Of a stretch of 64,000 nucleotides of DNA, positions 27,080 to 35,593 are shown piece by piece. A program made the translations under genes and the position numbers. The notes beneath the pieces are model-generated. The model was not told the origin of the DNA. It worked only from the letters and a program-made list of their open reading frames with translations, and made no database searches. Within the stretch, counting starts at the first letter, position 1. Every line of letters starts with the position of its first letter. The DNA is from an uncultured Rothia sp. (GTDB lineage Bacteria > Actinomycetota > Actinomycetes > Actinomycetales > Micrococcaceae), in the NCBI GenBank assembly GCA_946221065.1, contig CAMIIO010000001.1, positions 62,001 to 126,000 on the forward strand, read 5' to 3'.

Positions 27080-28843
27080 ATGCAGGTACATAAGTACGAT
27101 GTAGTGATTGTTGGCGCCGGCGGCGCCGGCATGCGCGCAGCTATCGAATCCGGTCAGCGTGCACGAACCGCCGTTCTAACCAAGCTTTATCCCACGCGCT
27201 CCCACACAGGCGCAGCACAGGGCGGTATGTGCGCCGCACTGGCTAACGTAGAGGAAGACAACTGGGAATGGCACACCTTCGACACCATTAAAGGTGGCGA
27301 CTACCTGGTAGACCAGGACGCCGCGGAAGTCATGGCAAAAGAAGCTATCGACGCCGTGCTAGACCTTGAAAAGATGGGTCTGCCCTTCAACCGCACCCCC
27401 GAAGGACGCATTGACCAGCGTCGATTCGGCGGACACACCCGCGACCACGGTAAAGCCCCCGTGCGTCGTGCATGCTACGCCGCAGACCGCACCGGCCACA
27501 TGATTCTACAAACCCTCTACCAGAACTGCGTCAAGCACAACGTAGAATTCTTCAACGAATACTACGTACTGGATCTCGTGATGGTTGAGGACGAAGACGG
27601 CAACCGCCGTCCTGCCGGCGTCGTCACCTATGACTTGGCGACCGGCGACGTCCACGTATTCCAGGCAAAGTCCGTGGTGTTCGCATCCGGTGGCTGTGGC
27701 AAGATCTTCAAGACCACCTCCAATGCGCACACCCTCACCGGCGACGGCATGGCCATTGCCCTGCGCAACGGTATTCCGCTGGAAGACATGGAATTTGTAC
27801 AGTTCCATCCCACCGGCCTGGCAGGGTTGGGTATTCTCGTATCCGAAGCTGCCCGTGGTGAAGGCGGTATTCTGCGTAACTCCGAAGGCGAGCGCTTCAT
27901 GGAGCGTTACGCACCTACCATTAAAGACCTCGCCCCGCGCGATATTGTTGCCCGCTCAATGGCAAACGAAGTCCGTGAGGGACGCGGCTGCGGGCCCAAC
28001 AAAGACTACGTTCTGTTGGACCTCACTCACCTGGAACCGGCACACATCGACGCCAAACTCCCGGACATCACCGAGTTCGCACGCACCTACCTGGGTGTGG
28101 AACCCTACACCGAGCCCGTCCCCGTATTCCCCACTGCGCACTACGCGATGGGCGGTATTCCCACCAATATCGACGCCGAGGTGTACGCGAACTCCGAGGA
28201 AACCATCCCCGGCTTGTATGCCGCCGGTGAGGTAGCGTGTGTATCCGTACACGGCTCAAACCGTCTGGGCACTAACTCTCTGCTGGATATTAACGTCTTC
28301 GGTAAGCGTGCCGGCATTAAGGCAGCAGAATACGCGAATACCGCTGATTACCTGCCCATCCCCGAGGACGCCGCAGACCGCACCCTGGAGCTACTCTCCA
28401 TGTTGCGTGACGGCTCTGGCACCGAAAAAGTGGGCGCCATCCGCAAGGAACTACAGGACGTTATGGATGCCGACATGCAGGTGTTCCGCACCGCAGACAC
28501 CATCCATAATGCACTGAACAAGATCGCGGAACTGGAAGAGCGCTATAAGAACATCTCCATCCAGGACAAGGGCAAACGCTTCAACCTGGATCTGCTTGAA
28601 GCAGTGGAGCTGGGCTTTCTGCTGGAGCTCGCCAAGGTGATGAGCGTGGCTGCGCTACACCGTCAGGAGTCGCGCGGTGGCCACTTCCGTGAGGACTTCC
28701 CCAACCGCGATGACGAAAACTTCATGAAGCACTCGATGGTTTACCTCGATGAGAAGGCAGAACTTGAGGGCGTTGCAGGTCTACGTTTTGACACCAAGCC
28801 TGTGATTTTCACCCGCTACGAACCGATGGAGCGTAAGTACTAA
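27080..28843 (+). CDS. sdhA: Succinate dehydrogenase flavoprotein subunit
   Basis: A 587-residue catalytic subunit that oxidises succinate to fumarate with covalently bound FAD. The N-terminal dinucleotide fold is VVIVGAGGAGMRAA; RSHTGAAQGG carries the histidine that binds FAD; GGHTRDHGKAPVRRACYAADRTGH and the substrate-site region EFVQFHPTGL are intact. Near the end, ESRGGHFREDFP is typical. The stop codon overlaps the sdhB start (TAATG), implying coupled translation. Confidence 0.97.
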   Translation: MQVHKYDVVIVGAGGAGMRAAIESGQRARTAVLTKLYPTRSHTGAAQGGMCAALANVEEDNWEWHTFDTIKGGDYLVDQDAAEVMAKEAIDAVLDLEKMGLPFNRTPEGRIDQRRFGGHTRDHGKAPVRRACYAADRTGHMILQTLYQNCVKHNVEFFNEYYVLDLVMVEDEDGNRRPAGVVTYDLATGDVHVFQAKSVVFASGGCGKIFKTTSNAHTLTGDGMAIALRNGIPLEDMEFVQFHPTGLAGLGILVSEAARGEGGILRNSEGERFMERYAPTIKDLAPRDIVARSMANEVREGRGCGPNKDYVLLDLTHLEPAHIDAKLPDITEFARTYLGVEPYTEPVPVFPTAHYAMGGIPTNIDAEVYANSEETIPGLYAAGEVACVSVHGSNRLGTNSLLDINVFGKRAGIKAAEYANTADYLPIPEDAADRTLELLSMLRDGSGTEKVGAIRKELQDVMDADMQVFRTADTIHNALNKIAELEERYKNISIQDKGKRFNLDLLEAVELGFLLELAKVMSVAALHRQESRGGHFREDFPNRDDENFMKHSMVYLDEKAELEGVAGLRFDTKPVIFTRYEPMERKY

Positions 28844-29655
28844 TGGCATCTGTAGCTAAAGAAGCAACCAGTAGCGATTTTGAGGCACGCGAGCCGGAGT
28901 CAAAGGTTTCGCTCGCCTCCGAGCAGGGCGGTGCCGAGGGCATTAAAACCTTCGACGTCACCGTACAGATTCGCCGGTACAACCCCGAGGTTTCGGATGA
29001 GGCGCACTGGGATGAATTCAAGGTCACCATGTTCGGCACCGACCGCGTGCTGGATATTCTGCACAAGGTGAAGTGGGAGCTTGACGGTTCGCTCTCCTTC
29101 CGTCGTTCCTGCGCCCACGGTATTTGTGGTTCGGACGCGATGCGCATTAACGGGCGTAACCGCCTTGCGTGCAAGACCTTGCTGAAGGACCTAGATCTTA
29201 CTAAGCCCATCACGGTGGAACCCATTAAGGGTCTTCCCTGCGAGAAGGACTTGATTGTGGATATGGAACCCTTCTTCCAGTCCTACCGCGAAATCATGCC
29301 GTTCTTGATTAACGATGGTCATGAGCCGGAGCGTGAACGCTACCAGTCCCAGGCTGACCGTGCGCGGTTTGACGACACTACCAAGTGCATTCTGTGCGCC
29401 GCGTGTACGTCGTCGTGCCCGGTGTTCTGGACGGACGGCCAGTACTTTGGTCCGGCGGCTATTGTGAACGCGCACCGCTTTATCTTTGATTCGCGTGACG
29501 ACGCCGGAGATATGCGTTTGGAGATCCTCAACGATAAGGAAGGCGTGTGGCGTTGCCGCACCACCTTTAACTGCACCGAGGCTTGCCCGCGCGGTATTGA
29601 GATTACCAAGGCTATTGCTGAGGTGAAGCAAGCTATTTTGAGCCGTGCGCTCTAA
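28843..29655 (+). CDS. sdhB: Succinate dehydrogenase iron-sulfur subunit
   Basis: A 270-residue electron-transfer subunit. Cysteines for the 2Fe-2S cluster are in SCAHGICGSDAM and the following Cys of RLAC; the 4Fe-4S cluster is bound by CILCAACTSSCP; the 3Fe-4S cluster by FNCTEACPRGI. The N-terminus is about 30 residues longer than in many SdhB proteins. It ends the sdhCDAB operon and is followed by a terminator. Confidence 0.97.
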   Translation: MASVAKEATSSDFEAREPESKVSLASEQGGAEGIKTFDVTVQIRRYNPEVSDEAHWDEFKVTMFGTDRVLDILHKVKWELDGSLSFRRSCAHGICGSDAMRINGRNRLACKTLLKDLDLTKPITVEPIKGLPCEKDLIVDMEPFFQSYREIMPFLINDGHEPERERYQSQADRARFDDTTKCILCAACTSSCPVFWTDGQYFGPAAIVNAHRFIFDSRDDAGDMRLEILNDKEGVWRCRTTFNCTEACPRGIEITKAIAEVKQAILSRAL

Positions 29656-29721
29656 GCTGTTCGCTCAGGCGTACTAGCTGTTCTCTGTTTATTCTCTGCT
29701 TGTTTTTCGTTTATTTTCTGC

Positions 29722-29750
29722 AAACCCCCGGGCTAACCCTCGGGGGTTTT
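29722..29750 (+). terminator. Terminator of the sdhCDAB operon
   Basis: AAACCCCCG / CGGGGGTTT stem with a 10-base loop, followed by TTCTG, about 70 bases after sdhB. Confidence 0.85.
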
Positions 29751-29774
29751 CTGTTACCTCCCTCACCCCCGTCT

Positions 29775-29856
29775 GCGGTACGTACCGCAAAACGAACTTT
29801 ATCGCGCATTTTTTGCGCGATAAAACACTTTTTGCGGTAGGTACCGCGCGCGGGGA
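29775..29856. repeat. 82-bp nested palindromic repeat, copy 1
   Basis: Two outer palindromes, GCGGTACGTACCGC (29775-29788) and GCGGTAGGTACCGC (29834-29847), flank an inner stem-loop TTTATCGCGCA / TGCGCGATAAA (29798-29824). It ends in GCGCGGGGA. A second copy lies at 63808-63889. It sits between the sdh terminator and the amidohydrolase gene. It has the look of a repetitive extragenic palindrome; I know of no named family that it matches. Confidence 0.85.
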
Positions 29857-29944
29857 GGGGCGTAACAATGCGTCTTAAAGTGGTGACGGCTTCACATGGC
29901 AGGGCTTCCAGCGGCAGAGCAAAAATCGCGCTATCTTAGAAATC

Positions 29945-31198
29945 ATGGCTTCAACATCTGCAGTTACCATTTTGGACGCGCCCGGTTCCGTCTTTGAAGC
30001 GCGCGTCAAAAAGTTCCTCCCCGAGCTCATCGAATTTCGCAGGGAAGTTCACCAGAACCCAGAGCTAAGCTTCAAAGAATTTGAAACCACTCAGCGTATT
30101 TTTAGGCGTTTAGAGCAGGCCGGCATGCGCCCGCAGCTATTTGAAGGCACCGGATGTTTTGTGGATATTGGGGTGGGACCCTTTGCTGTGGCGTTACGTG
30201 CGGATATTGATGCGCTTCCCATTGAGGAAACCACGGGGCTAGAATTTGCTTCTCAGAATCCCGGAGTGATGCATGCTTGCGGTCACGATATTCACCAGAC
30301 GGTGATGCTGGGGGTAGCTCTGGTGCTGCATGAGCTCAATGAGCAGTCACCGCTGGGTCGCACGGTGCGCATTATTTTTCAGCCGGCGGAGGAGCAGCTG
30401 CCCGGTGGCGCCGTCGAGCTGGTGAAGCAGGGTGTGCTGAACGGTATTCCCCGTGCTTTTGCCCTGCACTGTGAGCCGAAGGTTGATGTGGGCAAGATCG
30501 GTACGCGTATTGGTGCGATTACCTCTGCTTCGGACACGATTAATATTCATTTGCGCGGGCGCGGTGGGCACACGTCTCGTCCGCACCTTACCGAGGATCT
30601 GATTTTTGCGATGAATCAGATTGCGATTAGTGTTCCTGCCGTGTTGTCTCGCCGTACGGATGTGCGTTCGGGCGTGTTGGTTGCGTGGGGTCAGATTCAT
30701 GCCGGTGTGGCGCCTAACGCTATTCCGTCGGAGGGTTTTTTGGCAGGTACGATGCGTTGTTTGGACGCCGATGCTTGGTATCGGGCGGGCGAGATGTTGG
30801 ATGACGTTATTGAGCAGATTGCCGCTCCGTACAATGTTGAGGTTGAGGTGGAGCATATTCGTGGTGTTCCGCCGGTGGTCAATACTGAGGCGGAGACAAC
30901 GATGGTGGAGAGCGCTGCTCGCGCGGAGTTGGGGGAGGACGTCGTCGTGCTGGTGGAGCAGTCGATGGGTGGTGAGGATTTTGCGTGGATGTTGCAGGCT
31001 GTGAGTGGATCAATGATTCGTCTTGGTACGCGTACTCCGGGTGGGCCTACCTATGATTTGCATAGGGATGATTACATTCCTGATGAGCGTGCGATTCAGT
31101 GTGGTGTGCAGATTATGGCTTCGACGGCGGTGCGCTCGGTGCGGTGGGAGATTGCTAAGTTGTCGGCGCAGCAGTTCCGTTCGAGTAATGGTTTTTAG
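29945..31198 (+). CDS. M20-family amidohydrolase (peptidase M20D)
   Basis: A 417-residue zinc-dependent amidohydrolase of the hippurate / N-acyl-amino-acid hydrolase group. LRADIDALPIEE and HACGHDIH provide metal ligands, QPAEEQLPGGA the catalytic Glu region, GRGGHTSRPH the dimerisation domain and MGGEDFAWML the C-terminal ligand site. The ATG at 29945 gives a normal length. It is upstream of the nucleoside transport genes but has a 236-base gap to them, so is likely separate. Confidence 0.88.
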   Translation: MASTSAVTILDAPGSVFEARVKKFLPELIEFRREVHQNPELSFKEFETTQRIFRRLEQAGMRPQLFEGTGCFVDIGVGPFAVALRADIDALPIEETTGLEFASQNPGVMHACGHDIHQTVMLGVALVLHELNEQSPLGRTVRIIFQPAEEQLPGGAVELVKQGVLNGIPRAFALHCEPKVDVGKIGTRIGAITSASDTINIHLRGRGGHTSRPHLTEDLIFAMNQIAISVPAVLSRRTDVRSGVLVAWGQIHAGVAPNAIPSEGFLAGTMRCLDADAWYRAGEMLDDVIEQIAAPYNVEVEVEHIRGVPPVVNTEAETTMVESAARAELGEDVVVLVEQSMGGEDFAWMLQAVSGSMIRLGTRTPGGPTYDLHRDDYIPDERAIQCGVQIMASTAVRSVRWEIAKLSAQQFRSSNGF

Positions 31199-31296
31199 CG
31201 TGCGTGTTTAGCATGGGTGCGTTGCGCCGGGGCGAAGGGTAGAGCCGTCGGTGGGGGTGTGGCGTGTAAAAGATTATTTTCTTCTTGAAGAATAGG

Positions 31297-31308
31297 GTGT
31301 ATATACAC
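31297..31308. promoter_or_regulatory. Palindromic operator candidate upstream of the nucleoside transporter
   Basis: GTGTATATACAC is a perfect 12-bp palindrome 126 bases before the BMP lipoprotein start. Its core GTATATAC fits the GTnTAnAC pattern known for HutC-type GntR regulators. The rest of the 236-base gap shows no gene. Confidence 0.4.
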
Positions 31309-31434
31309 GACGGAGCTACTAGTATGGAAGTGTATCTCTAAAGTCAGTGCGTCTTGCGTTATGCCGTAGTGTGCCTGTGGGCACGAACTAGGGTGCAAGA
31401 CGTCCTGTAACACACACACGAAGGGATAGCTCCT

Positions 31435-32514
31435 ATGGCTACTCGCTCACGTTTTGCAGCTACCGGCTCGTTGGTTGGTATTTCCGCGCTTCTTTTGGCA
31501 GGTTGCGGTGCTGCTCCTGAAGATTCTTCCTCTTCTGATAATAAGAATGCTAGCGATTATAAGGGTTGCATTGTTTCTGACGAGGGCGGCTTTGATGATA
31601 AGTCCTTTAATGAGAATTCTTATGCCGGTTTGAAGGCGGCAGAGTCTGATTACGGTATCAAGATGGGGGAGATGACTTCTAACTCCGCCGCTGATTTTCA
31701 GCCGAACGTTAATCAGATGGTTCAACAGGGTTGCAACATGATTGTGACTGTAGGCTTTGCGTTGGCTGATACCACTAAGGAAGCCGCTGCCGCTAACCCC
31801 GATGTTCATTTTGCCATTGTGGATGATGGTTCTATTGAGGCAGATAACGTCCGCCCTATTATTTATGACACCGCTCAGGCTGCTTTCCAGGCTGGTTATT
31901 TGGCTGCTGCGCAGACCAAGACCGGCAAGGTGGCAACCTACGGTGGCGCTAAGATGCCAACCGTAACGATCTTTACCCAGGGTTTTGAGCAGGGCGTGAA
32001 GTACTACAACGAGCAGAAGAAAAAGAACGTTGAGGTGCTTGGTACGGATAGCTTTACCGGTGACTTTACTGATCAGACGAAGGGTAAGACTCTGACCGAG
32101 AACTTCTTGGATCAGGGCGCGGATATTGTGATGCCTGTGGCTGGCCCTGTGGGCGCGGGGACATTGGAGGCTGTGAAGGCGTATAACGGCTCTCACTCTG
32201 ATAAGCCTGCCGCCGTGATTTGGGTTGATGCGGACGGCTATGAGACGAACCCTGACTATCAGAACATCATCCTCACTTCTGTTCAGAAGAAGATGAAGGA
32301 AGCTGTGGAGAGCACCGTTAAGGACGATATTGACGGTAAGTTCTCTAGCGAGAAGTACATTGGTACTTTAGAGAATGACGGCGTTGGTTTAGCTCCGTTC
32401 CATAGCTTTGAGGATAAGGTTTCTTCGGAGACTAAGTCTGAGTTGGACACCATTAAAGAAGACATTATCTCCGGTAAGATCACCGTCAAGACTGATGGCA
32501 CTCCTGCGAAGTAA
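31435..32514 (+). CDS. BMP-family nucleoside-binding lipoprotein
   Basis: A 359-residue ABC substrate-binding lipoprotein (PnrA/BmpA group, nucleosides). The lipobox LLAGCG places the lipidated Cys at residue 24, followed by a Ser/Asp linker. Family features include SDEGGFDDKSFNENSYAGLK, FALADTTKEAA and GTLEAVKAYNG. AAGGGA precedes the ATG. It is followed by the matching ATPase and two permeases, making a complete importer; the hairpin after it may favour higher expression of this subunit. Confidence 0.92.
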   Translation: MATRSRFAATGSLVGISALLLAGCGAAPEDSSSSDNKNASDYKGCIVSDEGGFDDKSFNENSYAGLKAAESDYGIKMGEMTSNSAADFQPNVNQMVQQGCNMIVTVGFALADTTKEAAAANPDVHFAIVDDGSIEADNVRPIIYDTAQAAFQAGYLAAAQTKTGKVATYGGAKMPTVTIFTQGFEQGVKYYNEQKKKNVEVLGTDSFTGDFTDQTKGKTLTENFLDQGADIVMPVAGPVGAGTLEAVKAYNGSHSDKPAAVIWVDADGYETNPDYQNIILTSVQKKMKEAVESTVKDDIDGKFSSEKYIGTLENDGVGLAPFHSFEDKVSSETKSELDTIKEDIISGKITVKTDGTPAK

Positions 32515-32534
32515 GGTGTGAGTATCTTCTAGCC

Positions 32535-32576
32535 AGCGGCTCGAAGCCGGCGCATTCGTTGCCGGCACGGGCCGCT
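32535..32576 (+). other. Intercistronic hairpin in the nucleoside transporter operon
   Basis: Nested stems, outer AGCGGC / GCCGCT and inner GCCGGC / GCCGGC, in the gap between the binding-protein and ATPase genes. Followed by TTTGGTTCATTTT. It could be a partial terminator or an mRNA-stabilising structure. Confidence 0.65.
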
Positions 32577-32627
32577 TTGGTTCATTTTAACATATTTTGT
32601 GGTACTGCTGAATAAGAAAGCGCGTCG

Positions 32628-34286
32628 ATGAAACTCGAATTGCGAGGAGTGACCAAGCGTTTTGGTGACTTCACAGCGAATGACAGCATTGATTTGGTGG
32701 TTGAGCCGGGCACTGTGCATACCCTGTTGGGTGAGAACGGTGCGGGTAAATCAACGCTGATGAATGTGATTTTTGGTTTGTATGAGCCTACTGAAGGTCA
32801 GCTTTTTATAGATGACCAGCCCGTGAATTTTGCCGGACCGTCGGATGCGATGGCTGCCGGTATTGGCATGGTTCACCAGCATTTTATGCTGGTTCCGGTG
32901 TTTACTGTTGCCGAGAATATTGCCTTGGGTGCGGAGGAGACGCGCGGTACGAGCCTGAATCTTGAGGCTACGCGCGCTAAAATCCGTGAGATTTCTGATC
33001 GCTATGGTTTTGCTGTTGATCCCGATGCCGTGGTGGAGGATCTGCCGGTGGGTGTGCAGCAGCGTGTGGAGATTATTAAGGCGCTGGTTCGTGATGCCGA
33101 GGTGCTGATCCTTGACGAGCCTACTGCGGTGCTAACGCCGTCGGAGACTGACCAGCTGTTGGGCATTATGGATCAGTTGCGTAAGAACGGTAAGTCGTTA
33201 CTGTTTATTTCGCATAAGCTCCGTGAGGTGCGTGAGATTTCTGATGACATTACGGTGATTCGCCGCGGCAAAGTGGTGGGTAAGGCTGATCCTTCGGCGT
33301 CCACGAATGAGCTTGCCGCGTTGATGGTGGGTAAGAACGTGCAGCTGGTGGTAGATAAGGACGCGCCTGAGCTAAACGAGAATACCTTTGCGGTAAAGGA
33401 TTTGAACCTGGTGGCGGATAATGGTGTTCCGCTTCTAAAAAACGTGAACTTTACGGTGCGTGGTGGCGAGATTCTTGCGGTTGCCGGTGTGCAGGGGAAC
33501 GGTCAGACGGAGCTTGCCGAGACGATTATTGGTTTGCACCCTAAGGCTTCGGGTTCACTCATGTTGAACGGTACTGAGTTGCTGGGGAAGAAGACTAAGG
33601 ACGTGTTGAAATCCGGTGTGGGTTTTGTGCCGGAGGACCGTAGCACGGACGGACTGGTTGGTTCCTTTTCGGTTGCCGAGAACCTAATTCTTGACCTTTT
33701 TGATCGCCGAGAATTTTCGAGCGCGGGCACGCTGAATCGTGGTGCTATTAGCCAGAACGCGGATCGTGCGGTAAGTGAATACGATATCCGTATTGGGCAC
33801 CAGAATGACGCCGCTGCTACGCTTTCTGGCGGTAATCAGCAGAAGATTGTGGTGGCTCGTGAGCTGACCCGCGATTTACAGCTTTTTGTGGCGTCGCAGC
33901 CTACGCGCGGCGTCGATGTTGGCTCGATTGAGTTTATTCATAAGCGTATTGTTGCCGAGCGCGATAAGGGTGTGCCGGTGATGATTGTCTCTACCGAGCT
34001 GGATGAGGTGTATGCGTTAGCTGATCGGATTGCCGTGTTTTTCCACGGGGAGCTGATGGGCATTGTGCCGCCGGAAACCCCGCGTAATGTGCTGGGACAG
34101 ATGATGGCAGGGGCCACCTATGAGGAGGCTCTTGCAGGTGCGAATCCTGCCGAACATACCGCCGCTGACGTGGCTGCCCCGGTTGTTGCTGAGCAGTCGG
34201 TGGATACCGGTTCGGTGCGCGCTCAAACCACTACTGAAGTATCTGAAGAGGCCACTCTTCCGTGGGCAGAAGGAGAAACCAAGTGA
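32628..34286 (+). CDS. Nucleoside ABC transporter ATP-binding protein (two NBDs)
   Basis: A 552-residue protein with two fused ATP-binding domains, as in RbsA-like and BMP-family importers. The first has Walker A GENGAGKST (about residue 36), signature LPVGVQQRVEI and Walker B LILDEPT. The second has the degenerate Walker A region VAGVQGNGQTE, signature LSGGNQQKIVVARE and ASQPTRGVD. The C-terminal 50 residues are Ala/Glu-rich and likely disordered. The stop overlaps the next gene's GTG start. Confidence 0.94.
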   Translation: MKLELRGVTKRFGDFTANDSIDLVVEPGTVHTLLGENGAGKSTLMNVIFGLYEPTEGQLFIDDQPVNFAGPSDAMAAGIGMVHQHFMLVPVFTVAENIALGAEETRGTSLNLEATRAKIREISDRYGFAVDPDAVVEDLPVGVQQRVEIIKALVRDAEVLILDEPTAVLTPSETDQLLGIMDQLRKNGKSLLFISHKLREVREISDDITVIRRGKVVGKADPSASTNELAALMVGKNVQLVVDKDAPELNENTFAVKDLNLVADNGVPLLKNVNFTVRGGEILAVAGVQGNGQTELAETIIGLHPKASGSLMLNGTELLGKKTKDVLKSGVGFVPEDRSTDGLVGSFSVAENLILDLFDRREFSSAGTLNRGAISQNADRAVSEYDIRIGHQNDAAATLSGGNQQKIVVARELTRDLQLFVASQPTRGVDVGSIEFIHKRIVAERDKGVPVMIVSTELDEVYALADRIAVFFHGELMGIVPPETPRNVLGQMMAGATYEEALAGANPAEHTAADVAAPVVAEQSVDTGSVRAQTTTEVSEEATLPWAEGETK

Positions 34287-35593
34287 GTGCTGAAAACACA
34301 GGTGCCCCCGAGTCTTCGGAGGCTTCGGTAGCGCAGACTGCTACCACGGTGGGCACTGCCGAGCAGAATACCGGGATCGGGAACCCGCAGCTGGCTGAGC
34401 AGGAGAAGGCTTCGGCTTGGGCTCGTCTTGCCGGCGGTAGCGTTGGCTTATCTATTGGTGCGCTGGTGGCAGCCCTTATTGTGGGCGGTCTGTTGATTGC
34501 GGTAACCGATCCTGCCACGCAAAAGGTGAGTGGCTATTTCTTTGCTCGTCCCATGGACACATTTTCTGCGGCATGGAAGGCCGCCTCGGAGGCGTATATT
34601 GCGCTGTTCCAGGGCTCTATTTTTAATTTCCAGGCAAAGACTTTTACTAAAGCGGTTTATCCGCTCATGGAGACGCTAACTTCGGCAACTCCGCTGATTC
34701 TTGCCGGTCTCGCCGTGGCGATTGCTTTCCGTACCGGATTGTTTAATATTGGTGCGCAGGGTCAGCTGATTTTGGGCGCGATTGTTTCTACCTATGTGGC
34801 AATCACCTGGGATCTGCCAATCTATCTGATGCTTCCGATGATTATTCTGGGCGGCATTATTGGTGGCGGTATCTGGGGTGGTCTGGTTGGTCTGCTGAAG
34901 GCTAAGACCGGTGCCCACGAGGTGATTCTCTCTATCATGCTCAACTATATTGCCGCTAATCTACTACTTTTCCTCCTAAAGACTCCGCTGCTACAGCGTC
35001 CGGGTAATACCAACCCAATTTCGCCAACCTTCGGTGAAAACGCGCTTTTCCCGCACCTTGTGGGCAAGGCATATCGTTTGCACTGGGGTTTTGTGCTGGC
35101 TGTGGTTGCCGTGATTTTTGTGTCCTGGCTGATGAATCGTTCCACGCTGGGTTTCCGTTTGCGGGCGGTGGGTGCTAACCCTGACGCCGCGCGAACCGCA
35201 GGTATCTCGGTGGCGGGCGGGTACATTGTAGTGATGGCGATAGCCGGCGCTCTGGCGGGTCTGGCTGGCACAGTACAGGTGTCCGGTACGGAGAAGGTAC
35301 TGAGCACCGGAGTTGCGGCGACCTTCGGATTTGATGCGATTACCGTGGCTCTGCTGGGGCGCTCTACCCCGTGGGGTACGTTCTTTGCGGCTCTGCTCTA
35401 TGGTGCGTTTCGTGCCGGCGGGGTGAGTATGCAGGCAAGTACCGGCACACCGGTTGATTTGGTGCTGGTGGTTCAGGCAATGATCGTGCTCTTTATCGCG
35501 GCACCGCCTCTGGTGCGGGCAATGTTCCGTCTGCCAGATCCGAATAAACCCAAGAACAAGAAGACCGCTTCGAGCGTTGCGGAGGCTAACTAA
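34283..35593 (+). CDS. Nucleoside ABC transporter permease 1
   Basis: A 436-residue permease of the BPD-transp-2 family with about ten transmembrane helices. EKTGAHEVILSIMLNY-like sequence (AKTGAHEVILSIMLN) and LGFRLRAVGANPDAARTAGI are the family coupling motifs. I place the start at the GTG at 34283, with AAGGAG 7 bases upstream and a 4-base overlap with the ATPase stop; an earlier GTG at 34262 is less likely. The N-terminal 55 residues are hydrophilic. Confidence 0.93.
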   Translation: MSAENTGAPESSEASVAQTATTVGTAEQNTGIGNPQLAEQEKASAWARLAGGSVGLSIGALVAALIVGGLLIAVTDPATQKVSGYFFARPMDTFSAAWKAASEAYIALFQGSIFNFQAKTFTKAVYPLMETLTSATPLILAGLAVAIAFRTGLFNIGAQGQLILGAIVSTYVAITWDLPIYLMLPMIILGGIIGGGIWGGLVGLLKAKTGAHEVILSIMLNYIAANLLLFLLKTPLLQRPGNTNPISPTFGENALFPHLVGKAYRLHWGFVLAVVAVIFVSWLMNRSTLGFRLRAVGANPDAARTAGISVAGGYIVVMAIAGALAGLAGTVQVSGTEKVLSTGVAATFGFDAITVALLGRSTPWGTFFAALLYGAFRAGGVSMQASTGTPVDLVLVVQAMIVLFIAAPPLVRAMFRLPDPNKPKNKKTASSVAEAN

